Part shown: positions 55,512-63,983 of the stretch, piece by piece
How the letters are laid out: every line of letters starts with the position of its first letter
Numbering within the stretch: position 1 is the stretch's first letter
DNA from: Candidatus Saccharimonadota bacterium
GTDB taxonomy: Bacteria; Patescibacteriota; Saccharimonadia; Saccharimonadales; Saccharimonadaceae
Reading direction: 5' to 3'
NCBI GenBank assembly: GCA_905365145.1
Contig: CAJPIO010000001.1
Location: 62,001 to 126,000 of the forward strand
DNA length: 64,000 nucleotides
The notes under the pieces: model-generated
Told to the model about the DNA's origin: nothing
Database searches by the model: none
What the model saw: the letters and a program-made list of their open reading frames with translations, nothing else
Made by a program: the position numbers and the translations under genes

Positions 55512-58457
55512 CTAATCACTATCCTTATCATTAATAGGATAATAAAATGCGGATCGTTTGCCCTTAGGTTTATATCTAAAGGTGTGTTTGATAAACATTC
55601 TGACTTGCGTTTTGAGGAAAAATTCCTGAGCGGCCCTATCACCTTTTTCTATTAGCCAATCAGGTTGTCTCTCGAGGGTACCTTCAAGTAGTCTATCATT
55701 GTCGGAATATGCGTCAATTGAGATTTCTATAGGTTCATCCTTATTATCCACTATCTCCAGCCTGCCCAGATCGTCTATCGATACTGCATACAACCCCTTT
55801 AGTAAATAATTATCATATACGTGATATATTGGAACTACTTGGTTCAGACCCTTAAAAGACATATCACCGGTGCTAAAGTCATTCTTGATCTGTTTACCAA
55901 TATCATCCTTTCTATCGCTTATCATATACCAATCGGCCGTCCGCACACTAACGACGAACCAGGACTTTCTACTTCGTTTCAATCTCTTCAACCATTCTTC
56001 AAAGTTGTCAATTCTACTTGGTTTTGAAAATAAACTTTCAAGTATATGTTTATTTTCAGATTCGGCTATCTCACTGCCATAACTATGAGGTTGATGTATA
56101 GTTCCTATGTGCCAGTCTTTTACAAAGCCATACTTATCTTGGATTTGGTTCCATCCATAGCTCAAGAAGCCTTTTGTCGCTTTTGTAGTTTGAGTAGTTT
56201 TCAAATATCCATTTGGCTTAAATATGGAGATTGCTAGGGCATATTCCTTGTAGCCTGCTAATACACCTTCTTTAAATTCTATAATTTTATCTTGATCAAG
56301 CGGTGCAGCGATTAGTTTCTCATCTTCATATTTCATTCGCTCGTCGATAAATGTTTTAACCAGCTCAGTTAGCACGGATACGTCTTCACCTTGCTCTTCC
56401 ATCTCAGCTAAACGACGAATGATGAAAGGTTTTTCCTCCCTTGTCGTGAAATCAGAGAAAGTGCCTGTCTTTGCTATATCATCACGTCCATAATATTCAA
56501 TATCTTCAGGGATGCTGTCCAATGCAAGCATCCGTTCGATCCAAAGTGACTTCAGTATAAGATTAAAATCGGGCACAAGATGCATTTTCCTATCAGCGGG
56601 TAAATCATAGATGTCAAAATGCCACTCACTAGCATAGTTATTATCTATACATTTCACGAGTACCTTTGTTAAATCTTGTGCGGAAAAACCACTCAAGTAA
56701 TCATCTATTATCTTTTTAATATCTTCCTGCTCGCGTGTAAGGTCTGTTCCATCGTGAATATAGGCAGCGACCATAAAAAGTCTACACCGAGCAGTCCATA
56801 CAAGCTCTTCCATCTCTTGGCGATATAGTCTATATCCACTCTCTACCTCATTAAATATTGATTTAACTTCTTTAAACGCTGATGTTTGAGATTTTTTGTA
56901 AGTGTCAAGTAAAAAACTAGTCATATTACTCAAACGATCGTTAAGCCACTGTTCTAACTGTTCCCGACTAAACGATGACGACTCATCGCACTCTCTGTAA
57001 TTGTATAGGAGGAGTCCAGTATGCTCTTTGAGTCTGAATGCCAATAACTCCAAAACATATTCTTTGTAGTGAGTGTTTTCCAATGTTGTGTCGTATATAG
57101 TTCTTGACATTGCATGGGTAAAGATCTTCTCTAAGCGTGCCGCAACTACTATATTGAATGAATCAAATACGTTCAATAGGCTTCTGTATACGCTTGATAT
57201 TATGCTTTTTGTAGCATCCCGACGCTCTGTACGTAAGGCATAAAAGAAAGCCTCATCAATGATGTCTACCGTACTCTGCAAATAACGAGAGACGCTATCA
57301 CTAAATATCTGCTCAAACTCACTCTTTGTCGTCGCATAATCAAAGCCCTTGCTCTCATTTGAATATTCCTCTACTGTTGCATTAGTCAGTAATTCATATA
57401 TTACTAATGCGTCATCAACAGCGATTTCATCATCTTTTTCAATAGCGCCTCTAAGCTGCTGCCTGAAGCCCTTAACTAAAACTTCTAGCTGTCTATTTGG
57501 AGAATCTGCATAGTCTGGGTCTATCTTTATGCAATCTAGTAGACCACGTTCCAGCCTCTTGTGTGGAGCTGGTAAGCTATCAGACAAAACTAGCTCCATA
57601 ATTACACTCTGGTCTTCAATGTCAGAACCTGGTCTTGTGCTTAGTATAAGTTGTGCTATCTTTTTATCTGAAGGTCGGCTCACCGATTGCTTTTTGGCCG
57701 TTTGCGGAGCTCTATTATAATATTCTCTCGTGATTATTTCATCGAGTCTTTTTACGTTGATAGATTTGATAACACCTGCCTTAGACACTCGTATTAGATA
57801 GTGTTTTTTTAATTCTCTCTTGTCGCGTTTACTGGTAAATAGTCTATGTGTAACGTATAGAGAATTTTCCAGATCAGTAAAGAAATTGCTCCCATTAGCA
57901 CGTATCATCTTGCTCGCCCTTAAAGACCTTTTAACAAGATCCTTGATGTATTTCTTCTCTTGTTGCTTTAATTGGCCAATCCCAAACAGTAACTGCATAG
58001 ATTGGACCATTGCATACGAACTTACTACCGCAATTATTATAGTTGGAAAATAATAGTAAGATGCTCGAGGAGAGACTAATAATAAGGAGCTGAGAACAAT
58101 ATAGGTGGCTAATATTTCACGAAAATAAATAACATTAGGAAGGGGTAATCGTCGGATATCCTCTGAGTCACGTATTTTTTCCAAGAGTAAAATGAAAACA
58201 GGGATCTGTACCGCAAATAGCAATCCTATATACTCAATGATTGTGCTTAATTCCTTCATAACGGCAAGTCTAGAGAAATGCTTATCGAAAAAGTCATCAC
58301 TTAACATTAAGCCAAAGATAATATATGACAAAATCAATACTAGCACATAAATGAAAGTAACGCGCCAACGGCTCATCCAAAAACGCTGTATATTATAACC
58401 GAGATTTTGAAAAAATCGGTAAATAGCTAACCAACTATTCAGTAAAAAACGTTGCAT
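55512..58457 (-). CDS. Large membrane protein of unknown function
   Basis: 981 residues. Four hydrophobic helices occur in the first 175 residues (VTFIYVLVLILSYIIFGLML, IIEYIGLLFAVQIPVFILLL, ILATYIVLSSLLLV, YFPTIIIAVVSSYAMVQSMQ), then about 800 mostly helical, charged residues that should be cytoplasmic. The rest has no Walker, HD, nuclease or kinase motif that I can see. Codon use is AT-richer than in the neighbouring Bat operon, which suggests a different history. TATAGT stands 6 nt before the ATG (leaderless). A sensor, defence or envelope role are all possible; none is supported. Confidence 0.75.
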   Translation of the reverse strand: MQRFLLNSWLAIYRFFQNLGYNIQRFWMSRWRVTFIYVLVLILSYIIFGLMLSDDFFDKHFSRLAVMKELSTIIEYIGLLFAVQIPVFILLLEKIRDSEDIRRLPLPNVIYFREILATYIVLSSLLLVSPRASYYYFPTIIIAVVSSYAMVQSMQLLFGIGQLKQQEKKYIKDLVKRSLRASKMIRANGSNFFTDLENSLYVTHRLFTSKRDKRELKKHYLIRVSKAGVIKSINVKRLDEIITREYYNRAPQTAKKQSVSRPSDKKIAQLILSTRPGSDIEDQSVIMELVLSDSLPAPHKRLERGLLDCIKIDPDYADSPNRQLEVLVKGFRQQLRGAIEKDDEIAVDDALVIYELLTNATVEEYSNESKGFDYATTKSEFEQIFSDSVSRYLQSTVDIIDEAFFYALRTERRDATKSIISSVYRSLLNVFDSFNIVVAARLEKIFTHAMSRTIYDTTLENTHYKEYVLELLAFRLKEHTGLLLYNYRECDESSSFSREQLEQWLNDRLSNMTSFLLDTYKKSQTSAFKEVKSIFNEVESGYRLYRQEMEELVWTARCRLFMVAAYIHDGTDLTREQEDIKKIIDDYLSGFSAQDLTKVLVKCIDNNYASEWHFDIYDLPADRKMHLVPDFNLILKSLWIERMLALDSIPEDIEYYGRDDIAKTGTFSDFTTREEKPFIIRRLAEMEEQGEDVSVLTELVKTFIDERMKYEDEKLIAAPLDQDKIIEFKEGVLAGYKEYALAISIFKPNGYLKTTQTTKATKGFLSYGWNQIQDKYGFVKDWHIGTIHQPHSYGSEIAESENKHILESLFSKPSRIDNFEEWLKRLKRSRKSWFVVSVRTADWYMISDRKDDIGKQIKNDFSTGDMSFKGLNQVVPIYHVYDNYLLKGLYAVSIDDLGRLEIVDNKDEPIEISIDAYSDNDRLLEGTLERQPDWLIEKGDRAAQEFFLKTQVRMFIKHTFRYKPKGKRSAFYYPINDKDSD

Positions 58458-58463
58458 GATCTA

Positions 58464-58469
58464 ACTATA
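58464..58469 (-). promoter_or_regulatory. -10 element of the 981-residue protein gene
   Basis: TATAGT on the minus strand ending 6 nt before ATG 58457. Confidence 0.45.
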
Positions 58470-58494
58470 ATACTAAATGCAGTCTAAGTGAACT

Positions 58495-58518
58495 AAAAAA
58501 TCGCCCAACGAGGCGATC
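58495..58518 (-). terminator. Terminator of tRNA-Gly(GCC)
   Basis: On the minus strand ATCGCC(TCGTTG)GGCGAT followed by TTTTT. Confidence 0.75.
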
Positions 58519-58532
58519 ATTTCTTTCCGAAA

Positions 58533-58608
58533 TGGTGCGGGTTAGGAGACTCTAACTCCTGGCCTCTTCCATGGCAAGGAAGCGCTCTAACAACTGAGCT
58601 AAACCCGC
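58533..58608 (-). tRNA. tRNA-Gly (anticodon GCC) with U19-A56 elbow pair
   Basis: 76 nt with CCA. Acceptor GCGGGTT/AACCCGC, anticodon stem CTTCC/GGAAG, loop TTGCCAT. The D-loop is AGTTGTTA (position 19 is T) and the T-loop TTAGAGT (position 56 is A): the normal G19-C56 pair is replaced by U19-A56. All stems are intact. Confidence 0.92.
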
Positions 58609-58741
58609 ATAATGTTTGCTGTGTATCTCACCGGCAAAGCTTCATAATTTTGCGAACTCGCCTACGATATGCGATGCAACAGCCAATCTTTCGATTACAT
58701 AGTAAGTATAGCAAACAAAACCGCTCATTTCAATAATCTTC

Positions 58742-59533
58742 TCACCAATTTCTCTTCGTATGATCCGGCGTGGCGTCTTTGTAATCTTCCAGGTGCTGGT
58801 TTCTTTCCTGGGATTTGCGCTGTTCGTTGTAGGCGTCGATGAATCGCTTGTCTAGTTCTTTGAGCTTGCCGTCGGTGTTGCCTGCGTCAACTTTTTCTTT
58901 ATCGCCAGGGTTGGTGACTGAAATATCTTGGTCGCCGTTTCTAAGTTGTTTTATTTGCGCCAACTTTTGCCGGATTCGCTGCTCGATGACAATCGCAGTT
59001 TTGCCGTCGTCATTATTCGCGTCAACTGTCCGGCTGGCAAATTGCACGCCGCAACTATCCTCGCCGTCGTGCAGTATGGCGTTTGCTTCGTCGTAGCGGA
59101 TGATTGCTTGGTCGTAGCGTTTTTCGCTGGCGAGGGCGTCTGCTTGCGCCTCGATTGATAACGCCAGGTTGATGCGGACAGGACATTCGCGCGTTTTCGG
59201 CGCTTTTTGCAGGGCTTGGCGGAATTGTTTTTCTGCCGAGTCGTAGCGGGCTTGCTTAAATAAAGCGTTCCCATCGTTAAAAAATACTTTATAAGATTCA
59301 AACAAATTCATGGCATAAATCGGCGATAAGCGGAAGGAAGCCTGGCTGCTGTCGCCGTTTTTATAGGCGGTATGCGCTGCTAGCGACAGCAGAGGAAAAC
59401 TCGTCAATTTAATAGCAATTAGCAGAATCACCGCGCAAGCAGGGAACGAATAGCGGAGCAGTTTCCGGCGTTTTTCTCGGCGGATTTTTTCAAAATCTAG
59501 TTTTTTCAGGTCAAATGGACGATTCTTACTCAC
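58742..59533 (-). CDS. TPR-repeat membrane protein of the Bat operon
   Basis: 263 residues. A basic N-terminus and one helix (YSFPACAVILLIAIKLTSFP, 28-50) precede TPR repeats: GNALFKQARYDSAEKQFRQA then ALQKAPKTRE (about 108-140) and ADALASEKRYDQAIIRYDEA (about 152-172). A charged C-terminal tail (KELDKRFIDAYNEQRKSQER) follows. It corresponds to BatC/BatE-type TPR partners, which mediate complex assembly at the membrane. Last gene of the operon; its start overlaps the previous gene by 8 nt. Confidence 0.82.
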   Translation of the reverse strand: MSKNRPFDLKKLDFEKIRREKRRKLLRYSFPACAVILLIAIKLTSFPLLSLAAHTAYKNGDSSQASFRLSPIYAMNLFESYKVFFNDGNALFKQARYDSAEKQFRQALQKAPKTRECPVRINLALSIEAQADALASEKRYDQAIIRYDEANAILHDGEDSCGVQFASRTVDANNDDGKTAIVIEQRIRQKLAQIKQLRNGDQDISVTNPGDKEKVDAGNTDGKLKELDKRFIDAYNEQRKSQERNQHLEDYKDATPDHTKRNW

Positions 59534-60527
59534 GATTTTCTCCCTCCGACGGCGTTATATTCTGAAGTTTGCATAGAGGCAAATATACGCTTCTGATTTC
59601 AAAGGCCAGCAAAATAGCAGCCGCAAATATTGCTATCCAATATATATCGTTGTAGCCGTCAAACGAGCGGCTGCTGCTAACGGCTTTATCGATGGAACCG
59701 TTCTTGACGACGGCGTCGATGGAATCTGGGGTTTGCCGGTGCGTGTACGGCAGGTCTGTTTGGCTGGCGATGTTTTTAAGATTTGTCTCGTCGATTTTTG
59801 ATACGGCATATTTCAAATCTGGCCCGCGCAAATAAAAACCGTCAAAGCCGCCGCTGTAGCTTGGCGTTTTCATTTTTCCGCCGTTGGCAGTGCCGTATCC
59901 TATAATCGCGCCGCCGCCTAGTAGCGGTTTCAATCTAGCGAATGATTTTGGCGAGGCGTCGCTGGTTTGTTCACCGTCGCCCAGGTAAAATAGCAGTGAG
60001 GTGCGCTCGGGATTTTTATGCTTGGTGCGAGTGATTTCCGAGGCGATGGTGTCAATCGGCGCGTCAATTGAGCTGCCCATGGCGTAGCTTTCGCTAATGA
60101 CATTTACCGTGTCAACTGCCGATTCAAACATTCTGACGTCCGTCGATAACGGCGAATTGACGAAAGTTTTATTATTGAAAGTTATTAGGCTAAATCGCGC
60201 GCCGACCAGCTTTTTGGCAATTTCTTTGGCGTCGCGGCGCATGCCGTTGATTCGCGGCTGACCGTTGTCATAATCCTCGGCAGCAGAACTCATCGTTGTA
60301 TCTATAACAACATAAACATCGACTAGCGGTGCGCCCCATTCTTTTACTTCGCCAGGAACAGCTGGGCGAAAACAAGCGGTAATGATGAGCAAGACAATAC
60401 AGAACCGCCGCAGCCACGCTCGCCGGTTGGATATTGGTTTGGAGAAAATCCTCCAGCCGGTAAAAATTGCAGCAACTACCAGAATTATCAGCAGTAGATA
60501 CCACGGTAAAATCGGTTGCATTATCAT
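59526..60527 (-). CDS. VWA-domain membrane protein, BatB-like
   Basis: 333 residues from ATG 60527. This start overlaps the stop of the preceding gene as ATGA and has GGAGG upstream; a start 15 nt earlier also exists. Helix (WYLLLIILVVAAIFTGWRIF), then a von Willebrand A domain with the MIDAS-like DVYVVIDTTMSSAAEDYD (Thr in the usual DxSxS place), SLITFNNKTFVNSPLS and LLFYLGDGEQTSD, and a C-terminal helix (IYWIAIFAAAILLAFEIRSV). It probably forms a pair with the upstream VWA protein. Confidence 0.85.
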   Translation of the reverse strand: MIMQPILPWYLLLIILVVAAIFTGWRIFSKPISNRRAWLRRFCIVLLIITACFRPAVPGEVKEWGAPLVDVYVVIDTTMSSAAEDYDNGQPRINGMRRDAKEIAKKLVGARFSLITFNNKTFVNSPLSTDVRMFESAVDTVNVISESYAMGSSIDAPIDTIASEITRTKHKNPERTSLLFYLGDGEQTSDASPKSFARLKPLLGGGAIIGYGTANGGKMKTPSYSGGFDGFYLRGPDLKYAVSKIDETNLKNIASQTDLPYTHRQTPDSIDAVVKNGSIDKAVSSSRSFDGYNDIYWIAIFAAAILLAFEIRSVYLPLCKLQNITPSEGENRE

Positions 60528-61534
60528 ATGCGAAGCCTCCAATCAATAATAATGAGGGAAATTATGATGATAAGCATGCCGTACAGTAATAATTGTGGCT
60601 GATCAGTGCGAGTAACGTGCGGCGTGCCTTTGAAGCGGGAGGCGTCTTGGGTGGCGATTTTTTGGACAATGTTTGGAATTGTGTTTTTGTCGTGCAGTGC
60701 GTAGTAATCGCCGCTGGTTGCCAACATGGTTCGCTTCAATTCTGCCGCTTCGGCCTCGCGATTTTTATTACTATTCGGGTAAATGCCGTATACGCGGATA
60801 TCCTTTTGCTTGGCGAGTTCTGCTGCTTCGGGCAGGGAAAGTATCGGCGTGCCAGCCAGCTGGTTGTCGGTTCCTAGAATGATGCTCTGGGAGCGTTTGC
60901 TGTCTAACTTGTCGAAGCGGCCGATACAACTCGCTAGCCCGTCGCCGATTAGTGACGAGCCTTGCCCGTTCGAAACTACCGTACCAGATAAAATATCGAA
61001 ATATTCCAGCGTTCCAGGCGGCGTCAATGCTTTTTCAATTAGCGTTAATTTACTATCGATGAGGCTGGCGTCGTCCGTCAAAGGAAATATCACTGCCGGC
61101 GAGCGGTCAAACAGTACCAAACCCAGCCGTTCGCCGTCAAATTTTCGCGCCAATGTGCGGTAAGTTTTAATAATCTCTACGTCATATTCATACATTGACC
61201 GCGATACGTCAAGGCACAGCACAATGTCGCGATTTTTCACCTCGGGAGAAGCGACGGCTACCGACGACGGGCGTCCAGTGAGAATAATCATCATAACCAG
61301 CAGGAGCGCGTGCAGTCCCAGTACAACCGCCAATAGTTTTTTGTACCGCTTAACCTGCTGAATATAGAGCGGGAAAGCGCGCAGCCGCGAGGTATTAGCG
61401 ATAGGGAGTTTTTGCCTAGGCGCGTCATGGCGTTTCAATCGGCTGTATCGGCGGAGTATAATCGGCGCGGCAAACCACAGCAGGGCGATAATTATAATTA
61501 ACGCCAGCGACAATTGCCAAAAAACTAATTCCAT
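60524..61534 (-). CDS. VWA-domain membrane protein, BatA-like
   Basis: 336 residues. Two N-terminal helices (LSLALIIIIALLWFAAPIIL, LLAVVLGLHALLLVMMIILT), a VWA domain with the intact MIDAS motif DIVLCLDVSRSMYEYD (about 95-110), GLVLFDRSPAVIFPLTDDAS and SIILGTDNQLAGTP, and a C-terminal helix (LLLYGMLIIIISLIIIDWRL). In Bat operons such proteins bind metal through the MIDAS and act with MoxR and DUF58 proteins in envelope stress or protein-complex maturation. Overlaps the neighbour genes at both ends. Confidence 0.88.
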   Translation of the reverse strand: MELVFWQLSLALIIIIALLWFAAPIILRRYSRLKRHDAPRQKLPIANTSRLRAFPLYIQQVKRYKKLLAVVLGLHALLLVMMIILTGRPSSVAVASPEVKNRDIVLCLDVSRSMYEYDVEIIKTYRTLARKFDGERLGLVLFDRSPAVIFPLTDDASLIDSKLTLIEKALTPPGTLEYFDILSGTVVSNGQGSSLIGDGLASCIGRFDKLDSKRSQSIILGTDNQLAGTPILSLPEAAELAKQKDIRVYGIYPNSNKNREAEAAELKRTMLATSGDYYALHDKNTIPNIVQKIATQDASRFKGTPHVTRTDQPQLLLYGMLIIIISLIIIDWRLRI

Positions 61535-62004
61535 GTCGCTACCGTCTTTCTGGCTAGTGCCGCTGCCTCGGCGACGCTGCCTTGTTCGACCGCGGTAAAT
61601 TCAGGAATATAGAATTGTTTGATGGCAGACGCCAATGTTTTATAGCGAGTCTTTTCTAAATCTCGCAGCGTCAACGTGTCAACGCGGTGGCCGTTTATCT
61701 CGACGACGAACATGCGAAGAACATGGCTTAATTTCTGGTGGGCTTTACGCGAGGATAACTTTCCGGCAGTATGACTTTGTTCGATTTCGTCGATTAACTG
61801 TTGGTATTTCTGCTTCAAATCAGTCAAATCTGGCGGCGTGTACGGTTTTGGTTTGAGCGTAGCCAGGCTGCGGTGAGAACGGCGGCGAGTAGAATAAAAC
61901 ACAAATCCGTACCATAAAATAATCGCGCCTAAAAGCAAGCAGCCGATAACCAGCCACAGCGGGTCATAATCTACCCATTCGCGAAGCTCAGTGCCAGCGT
62001 GCAT
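61525..62004 (-). CDS. Small membrane protein of the Bat operon
   Basis: 159 residues. One transmembrane helix near the N-terminus (PLWLVIGCLLLGAIILWYGF) and a helical cytoplasmic part (LTDLKQKYQQLIDEIEQSHT, LSSRKAHQKLSHVLRMFVVE). It occupies the position of the DUF4381-like gene found between DUF58 and VWA genes in other bacteria; the match is by position and layout. Overlaps DUF58 by 17 nt and the BatA-like gene by 10 nt. Confidence 0.7.
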   Translation of the reverse strand: MHAGTELREWVDYDPLWLVIGCLLLGAIILWYGFVFYSTRRRSHRSLATLKPKPYTPPDLTDLKQKYQQLIDEIEQSHTAGKLSSRKAHQKLSHVLRMFVVEINGHRVDTLTLRDLEKTRYKTLASAIKQFYIPEFTAVEQGSVAEAAALARKTVATWN

Positions 62005-62869
62005 GTTTTTGCCTTTCTAGCAGTGAAAAGAAGCTGCCGACGACGTCCTCTTCTCCGGAAATTCGCTCGCTGACGACACCCAAGCGCTCCAGGGTAGTGG
62101 AATATTCACGGTAGTACGACTGCTGCTCACGGTCGAAATCAGCCTGCAACTTCGTTTGTTTGCGAATAAAATAAGGCAGCTCAGCCAGATCGTCGATATC
62201 ATAAAAACTGCGGTTTCCGTCAAGTCCTGAAGCGTCATTGACAGTTATCCATAATATCTCGTGCTGGGCGCGCAGCCGCCGGATAATATGCTGGTGCTCG
62301 CTGGTCAGTTCATCGTCGTTGGCGACCACTACCAGCATCATCTTGCGCCGTAAATTGCGTGCGATATATTCAAGCTGATTTACAATATTGCTCGGCGCTG
62401 CTGCTAGCTGAGTATTCTTTTCAATGTGCCGCAGTAGCTGCTCGATATGCCGATCGTCGCCTTTGAAAGGAATATAGGTGTTATTTTTGGCGTCGCCGGA
62501 CACCAGTCCGATCAAATCGCCGTGCCGCAATACGATGTAGCCTAAAACTCCGGCAGCCATGATGCTGATGTCGCGCTTATTGCTGCCGCTTTTACCGGTC
62601 GCTGCCATGTGGCGGCCAGTGTCGACTACTAATAAAATATTATGTTTGCGGATTGCTTGGTAGCGCCGGATTCGAATACCGCTACTGCGAGCAGTCGCTT
62701 TCCAGTCGATATCTTTTACATCGTCGCCAGGAATGTATTCGCGCAAGTCATCAAAATCAAGACTGCGCCCCTTAAATACCGATCCGTATTGACCGTCCAG
62801 CAAACTCCACACCTTTTCGTGGGTGTAGAGATCCATCTTGGCTTTGACTTTGGCGAAGAGACTTGGCAT
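61988..62869 (-). CDS. DUF58-domain protein
   Basis: 293 residues from ATG 62869, which directly follows the stop of the moxR gene; a longer frame (62944) would lie inside that gene. The DUF58 signature is LREYIPGDDVKDIDWKATAR, preceded by GQYGSVFKGRSLDFDD and followed by RRYQAIRKHNILLVVDTGRH, a VWA-like strand. DUF58 proteins are regular partners of MoxR ATPases, probably as substrates or adaptors. It lacks transmembrane helices, so it is cytoplasmic or attached to the other Bat proteins. Confidence 0.9.
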   Translation of the reverse strand: MPSLFAKVKAKMDLYTHEKVWSLLDGQYGSVFKGRSLDFDDLREYIPGDDVKDIDWKATARSSGIRIRRYQAIRKHNILLVVDTGRHMAATGKSGSNKRDISIMAAGVLGYIVLRHGDLIGLVSGDAKNNTYIPFKGDDRHIEQLLRHIEKNTQLAAAPSNIVNQLEYIARNLRRKMMLVVVANDDELTSEHQHIIRRLRAQHEILWITVNDASGLDGNRSFYDIDDLAELPYFIRKQTKLQADFDREQQSYYREYSTTLERLGVVSERISGEEDVVGSFFSLLERQKHARWH

Positions 62870-62870
62870 A

Positions 62871-63983
62871 TTACGGCACAGGAACAGCGTTAAATATCGA
62901 ATCAATGATAACTTCTGGATGAACTTGGTCGGCGATGGCTTCAAAGTTGAGGATAATGCGGTGGCGCAATACGCTGTGGCGTAATTGTTTGACGTCCTCT
63001 GGAATAACGTAATTTCGGCCGTTAATCAGCGCGAGGGCTTTGGCGACTTGCTGGAAAGCGATACTGGCGCGCGGGCTGGCGCCGTATTGAACGTAGCGCG
63101 CCGTTTCGCTTGGTATGATTGAGACTGGATTGCGCGTTGCCGAGACAATTTTCACAATATAATTCTTAATAGCGTCGTCAATGTATACTTTTTGCGCCAA
63201 GTTTTGTAGCGTCTCGACCGCCGCCAGCTCAATATTCGGTGTATTGCTATTATTTGGCGCCTCGCTTAATTTGCCCGATTCTATGCGTTTCAAGATCTCT
63301 AATTCCTCGTCCGGAGCAGGGTAGGATAAAACTTCTTTCAATAAAAAGCGGTCTAGCTGTGCCTCTGGCAGCTCGTAAGTTCCTTCCTGTTCAATCGGGT
63401 TCTGGGTAGCTAGCACAATGAAAGGTTTCGGTAGATCGTAGCGTTGTCCGCCGATGCTGGTCTGCTTTTCTTGCATCGCTTCCAGCATGGCGCTTTGAGT
63501 TTTGGCGCTGGAGCGGTTAATTTCGTCCAGTAGTACGAAATTGGCGTGCACTGGACCCAGTTCGGTGCGGAACTCGCCTTTGTTATAATCGTAAATCTGC
63601 GTACCGATGATGTCGCTTGGTAGCAAGTCTGGCGTGCATTGAATGCGCTTGAACGAGCCGTGGACGCTGGCGGCTAGCGTCTGCACGGCTGTCGTTTTGG
63701 CAAGACCCGGCACGCTTTCTAGCAGAATGTGTCCGCCAGTCATCAAGCTAACCATCAATGCCGTTCGCAAGTTTTCTTGTCCAACCACTCGCGACGAGAA
63801 AGCGTCGAAAACAGTCTGGATATTTTGGTTAGCTGCGGCCAGCTCGTCGTCGCTGATCGGCGCAGACGCAGGTTGAAATTGCGTCGCTGGCTGTGCGGCA
63901 GACTGGGATTGTGCTGCTGGCGTGGTTGCCAGTTGAGATTGCGCTGCCAGCTCGGTTGCCGGTTGAGATTGCGCTTCTGGCAT
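62871..63983 (-). CDS. MoxR-family AAA ATPase (5' end possibly beyond window)
   Basis: 370 residues from ATG 63983, but the frame stays open to the window edge (codons before it read G-A-S-A-A), so the true start may lie outside. The first 42 residues are repeats of the type (A/T)xQSQ(P/L/S)A. The AAA core has Walker A LLESVPGLAKTTAVQTLAAS, Walker B FVLLDEINRSSAKTQSAMLE, sensor ATQNPIEQEGTYELPEAQLD, RFL and the C-terminal lid (ASPRASIAFQQVAKALALIN). MoxR ATPases remodel or activate partner complexes with VWA proteins, here the DUF58-VWA-VWA-TPR set downstream. Confidence 0.93.
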   Translation of the reverse strand: MPEAQSQPATELAAQSQLATTPAAQSQSAAQPATQFQPASAPISDDELAAANQNIQTVFDAFSSRVVGQENLRTALMVSLMTGGHILLESVPGLAKTTAVQTLAASVHGSFKRIQCTPDLLPSDIIGTQIYDYNKGEFRTELGPVHANFVLLDEINRSSAKTQSAMLEAMQEKQTSIGGQRYDLPKPFIVLATQNPIEQEGTYELPEAQLDRFLLKEVLSYPAPDEELEILKRIESGKLSEAPNNSNTPNIELAAVETLQNLAQKVYIDDAIKNYIVKIVSATRNPVSIIPSETARYVQYGASPRASIAFQQVAKALALINGRNYVIPEDVKQLRHSVLRHRIILNFEAIADQVHPEVIIDSIFNAVPVP

